Shown piece after piece: positions 62,530 to 64,000 of a stretch of DNA of 64,000 bases. Position numbers and translations under genes: made by a program. Each line of letters begins with the position of its first letter. The first letter of the stretch is position 1. The DNA comes from an uncultured Lachnospiraceae bacterium (GTDB lineage Bacteria; Bacillota; Clostridia; Lachnospirales; Lachnospiraceae): NCBI GenBank assembly GCA_900317505.1, contig ONHB01000007.1, forward strand, positions 1 through 64,000, written 5' to 3'. The notes under the pieces are model-generated. The model was not told where the DNA came from. It searched no databases and saw only the letters and a program-made list of their open reading frames with translations.

Positions 62530-63297
62530 ATGAGTGAATCAATAGCAGCAATTAAAGATAAATTAAAGCATTGTACGGATGATGAATTGCTTTCATTTGT
62601 GGAAACCTATGGAAGTGATACAAGAAGCGGCGTTGCTGCTCTTTGTACACAGGCCTGCCGGAAAATGGCTGATCTGGAAAAGGAGTATGCACGGTTAGAG
62701 GAGATCAGCCGCTTTGAAAAAGAATATGCCGGATGTGGCTATATCTGTGGAATTGACGAAGTCGGCCGGGGACCGTTGGCAGGGCCGGTTGTGGCAGGAG
62801 CGGTTATTTTACCAAAGGACTGTAAGATTAAATATATCAACGATTCCAAAAAACTATCAGCCAAAATGCGTGAAGAATTGTATGATGAGATCATGGACAA
62901 GGCGGTGGCTGTTGGAATCGGATATGCATCCGAAAAACGGATTGATGAGATCAATATTCTCAATGCGACCTATGAAGCTATGAGGGAAGCACTTGATAAA
63001 TTGAGTGTAACACCCGATATATTATTAAATGATGCTGTTACCATACCAAAGGTTTCGATAAGGCAGGTTCCGATCATAAAGGGAGATGCCAAGAGCATAT
63101 CCATAGGTGCAGCCAGTATTGTAGCCAAGGTTACAAGGGACCGGCTGATGGAAGAGCTGGCCTTACAGTATCCGCAGTATGATTTTGCATCCAATAAGGG
63201 CTATGGAAGTGCTAAGCATATTGAAGCACTAAAAACATATGGTCCATGCAAAATCCACAGAAAGACATTTATCAAGCATTTTTGTGATACAGAATAA
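62530..63297 (+). CDS. rnhB: ribonuclease HII
   Basis: A 255-residue RNase HII that removes ribonucleotides from DNA. The catalytic motif CGIDEVGRGPLAGP has D76 and E77; NDSKKLSAKMREEL and VAKVTRDRLM complete the site. An N-terminal extension of about 70 residues precedes the catalytic domain, as in other Firmicutes. The lepB-rbgA-rnhB neighbourhood is conserved with Bacillus ylqF-rnhB. Confidence 0.95.
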   Translation: MSESIAAIKDKLKHCTDDELLSFVETYGSDTRSGVAALCTQACRKMADLEKEYARLEEISRFEKEYAGCGYICGIDEVGRGPLAGPVVAGAVILPKDCKIKYINDSKKLSAKMREELYDEIMDKAVAVGIGYASEKRIDEINILNATYEAMREALDKLSVTPDILLNDAVTIPKVSIRQVPIIKGDAKSISIGAASIVAKVTRDRLMEELALQYPQYDFASNKGYGSAKHIEALKTYGPCKIHRKTFIKHFCDTE

Positions 63298-63312
63298 GTT
63301 AGGGAATGGTTT

Positions 63313-64000
63313 ATGAATTTTCATCTATCCGGACTATTTCAAAATCAAAATACGACCGATCAGGTTTATAACACATCCGATTCCAAAGACGCTCTCACAG
63401 CTTTGGCCAACCGCCAGGTGGCGCTTGCCAGCTTACAGCCGGGGAGCAGTATTACCGGGACCGTGGTTTCGACAGAGGATGGGACGATCACCATTAAGCT
63501 TGCGGATGAATCCGTGCTTATGGCATCCTTAAAGCAGGATGTATCGCTAAATCCCGGAGCTGTGGTTTCTTTTCTGGTTCAATCCAACCACAACAATCAA
63601 ATTACGTTAAATCCCTTGTTTACCAATGTCATGGGAGCAAGTAAAAATATAGAAAATGCGTTGCAGGCGGCATCATTGCCTATCAATGAGACAACGACAG
63701 CGATGGTCAGTCAGATGATGAAGCAGGGAATGAGCATTGACAAAGGATCCTTGATGAATATGTATCGGGAGATCATGGCCAATCCGGATATAGATGCTGG
63801 TACGGCTGTCAGACTTTCCAGGATGAATCTGGCAATCAATGAGCTGAATGCGGAAAATCTCAAAATGTATGATTCGATGAATCATCAGCTGATGGAAGGA
63901 ATCGGAGACATTACCGATGAACTGCAGAATGTGATGTCCGGGCTTTCCATAAAGTCACCGGATCAGGCTGCCACGCTGTTTCGACAGGTTGTGGATCTGT
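63313..64000 (+). CDS. partial: YlqG/FliK-like protein, cut by the window edge
   Basis: A reading frame opens at the ATG at 63313 (MNFHLSGLFQNQNTTDQVY) and stays open for 229 codons to the end of the window, so the C terminus is missing. GGAATGG lies upstream. A segment reading ALTALANRQVALASLQPGSSITGTVV, then EDGTITIKLADESVLMA, is followed by a helical, methionine-rich stretch. In Bacillus rnhB is followed by ylqG (hook-length-control-like) and ylqH (FlhB C-terminus-like). Position and the SLQPG...GTV pattern suggest the same here. No transfer or damage signs are seen. Confidence 0.75.
   Translation, partial: MNFHLSGLFQNQNTTDQVYNTSDSKDALTALANRQVALASLQPGSSITGTVVSTEDGTITIKLADESVLMASLKQDVSLNPGAVVSFLVQSNHNNQITLNPLFTNVMGASKNIENALQAASLPINETTTAMVSQMMKQGMSIDKGSLMNMYREIMANPDIDAGTAVRLSRMNLAINELNAENLKMYDSMNHQLMEGIGDITDELQNVMSGLSIKSPDQAATLFRQVVDL

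Overview
The window looks like core chromosome of a Clostridia member, most likely Lachnospiraceae. The evidence is the moderately low G+C by eye, strong AGGAGG ribosome binding sites, several TTG/GTG starts, near-consensus sigma-A promoters with 17-bp spacers, a Bacillus/Clostridium-type SOS box at recA, and sporulation-related genes (a SpoVB-type flippase, a Spo0A effector domain, a probable SpoIIM). I see no insertion sequence, prophage, CRISPR array or rRNA. Most genes are recognisable housekeeping genes; the novelty lies in fusions, inserted genes and regulatory DNA.

Layout. 1-6203: O-acetyltransferase, MgtE, an MmcQ-alkyltransferase fusion, a radical SAM protein, then a PadR / HAAS membrane protein / DUF4097 operon behind a repeat-rich promoter. 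6312-10654: ACT and PFL (DUF711) pair, tmcAL (minus) and pta. 10742-12669: a large DUF6020-like membrane protein (minus) and tRNA-Gly(CCC), where many Clostridia carry ackA. 12816-20345: DUF177, rpmF, plsX, acpP, rnc, smc, ftsY. 20440-25338: ilvA, an SCP2-like protein with a histone-H1-like tail, a receiver-less Spo0A-type regulator, glgA and a GNAT enzyme. 25385-37434: rqcH, yicC, gmk, rpoZ, rimO, pgsA, cinA, a repeat-bearing membrane protein, recA (two SOS boxes), recX and rny. 37523-45685: purC (minus), a class Ic aminotransferase, a NUDIX enzyme, a SpoIIM-like protein, xerD, and a minus-strand hisJ-like / spoVB-like / aroG group. 45911-52329: gapA, pgk, tpiA, a CDF transporter (minus) and gpmI. 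52400-64000: yitT, then ylxM, ffh, rpsP, khpA, rimM, trmD, an ABC exporter whose permease carries a CPBP protease domain, rplS, lepB, rbgA, a second lepB, rnhB and the start of a YlqG/FliK-like gene cut by the window edge.

How the genes work together. Three blocks serve translation and protein export: rpmF to ftsY, ylxM to rplS, and lepB/rbgA/lepB. A second set covers nucleotide supply, RNA turnover and DNA repair (gmk, rpoZ, recA, recX, rny). A third is lower glycolysis (gapA-pgk-tpiA-gpmI), feeding acetyl-CoA and acetyl-phosphate (pta). The smc-ftsY and ylxM-ffh blocks, contiguous in many Firmicutes, are separated here by about 33 kb.

I did not find one clearly new multi-gene system. The best candidates for new biology are: the PadR-HAAS-DUF4097 operon with its roughly 14-bp repeat array over the transcription start; the stand-alone Spo0A effector protein; the SCP2/histone-tail protein; the ABC-CPBP fusion inserted between trmD and rplS; the zinc-ribbon repeat protein ahead of recA; and two places where a terminator hairpin shares bases with the next gene's ribosome binding site or -35 box.
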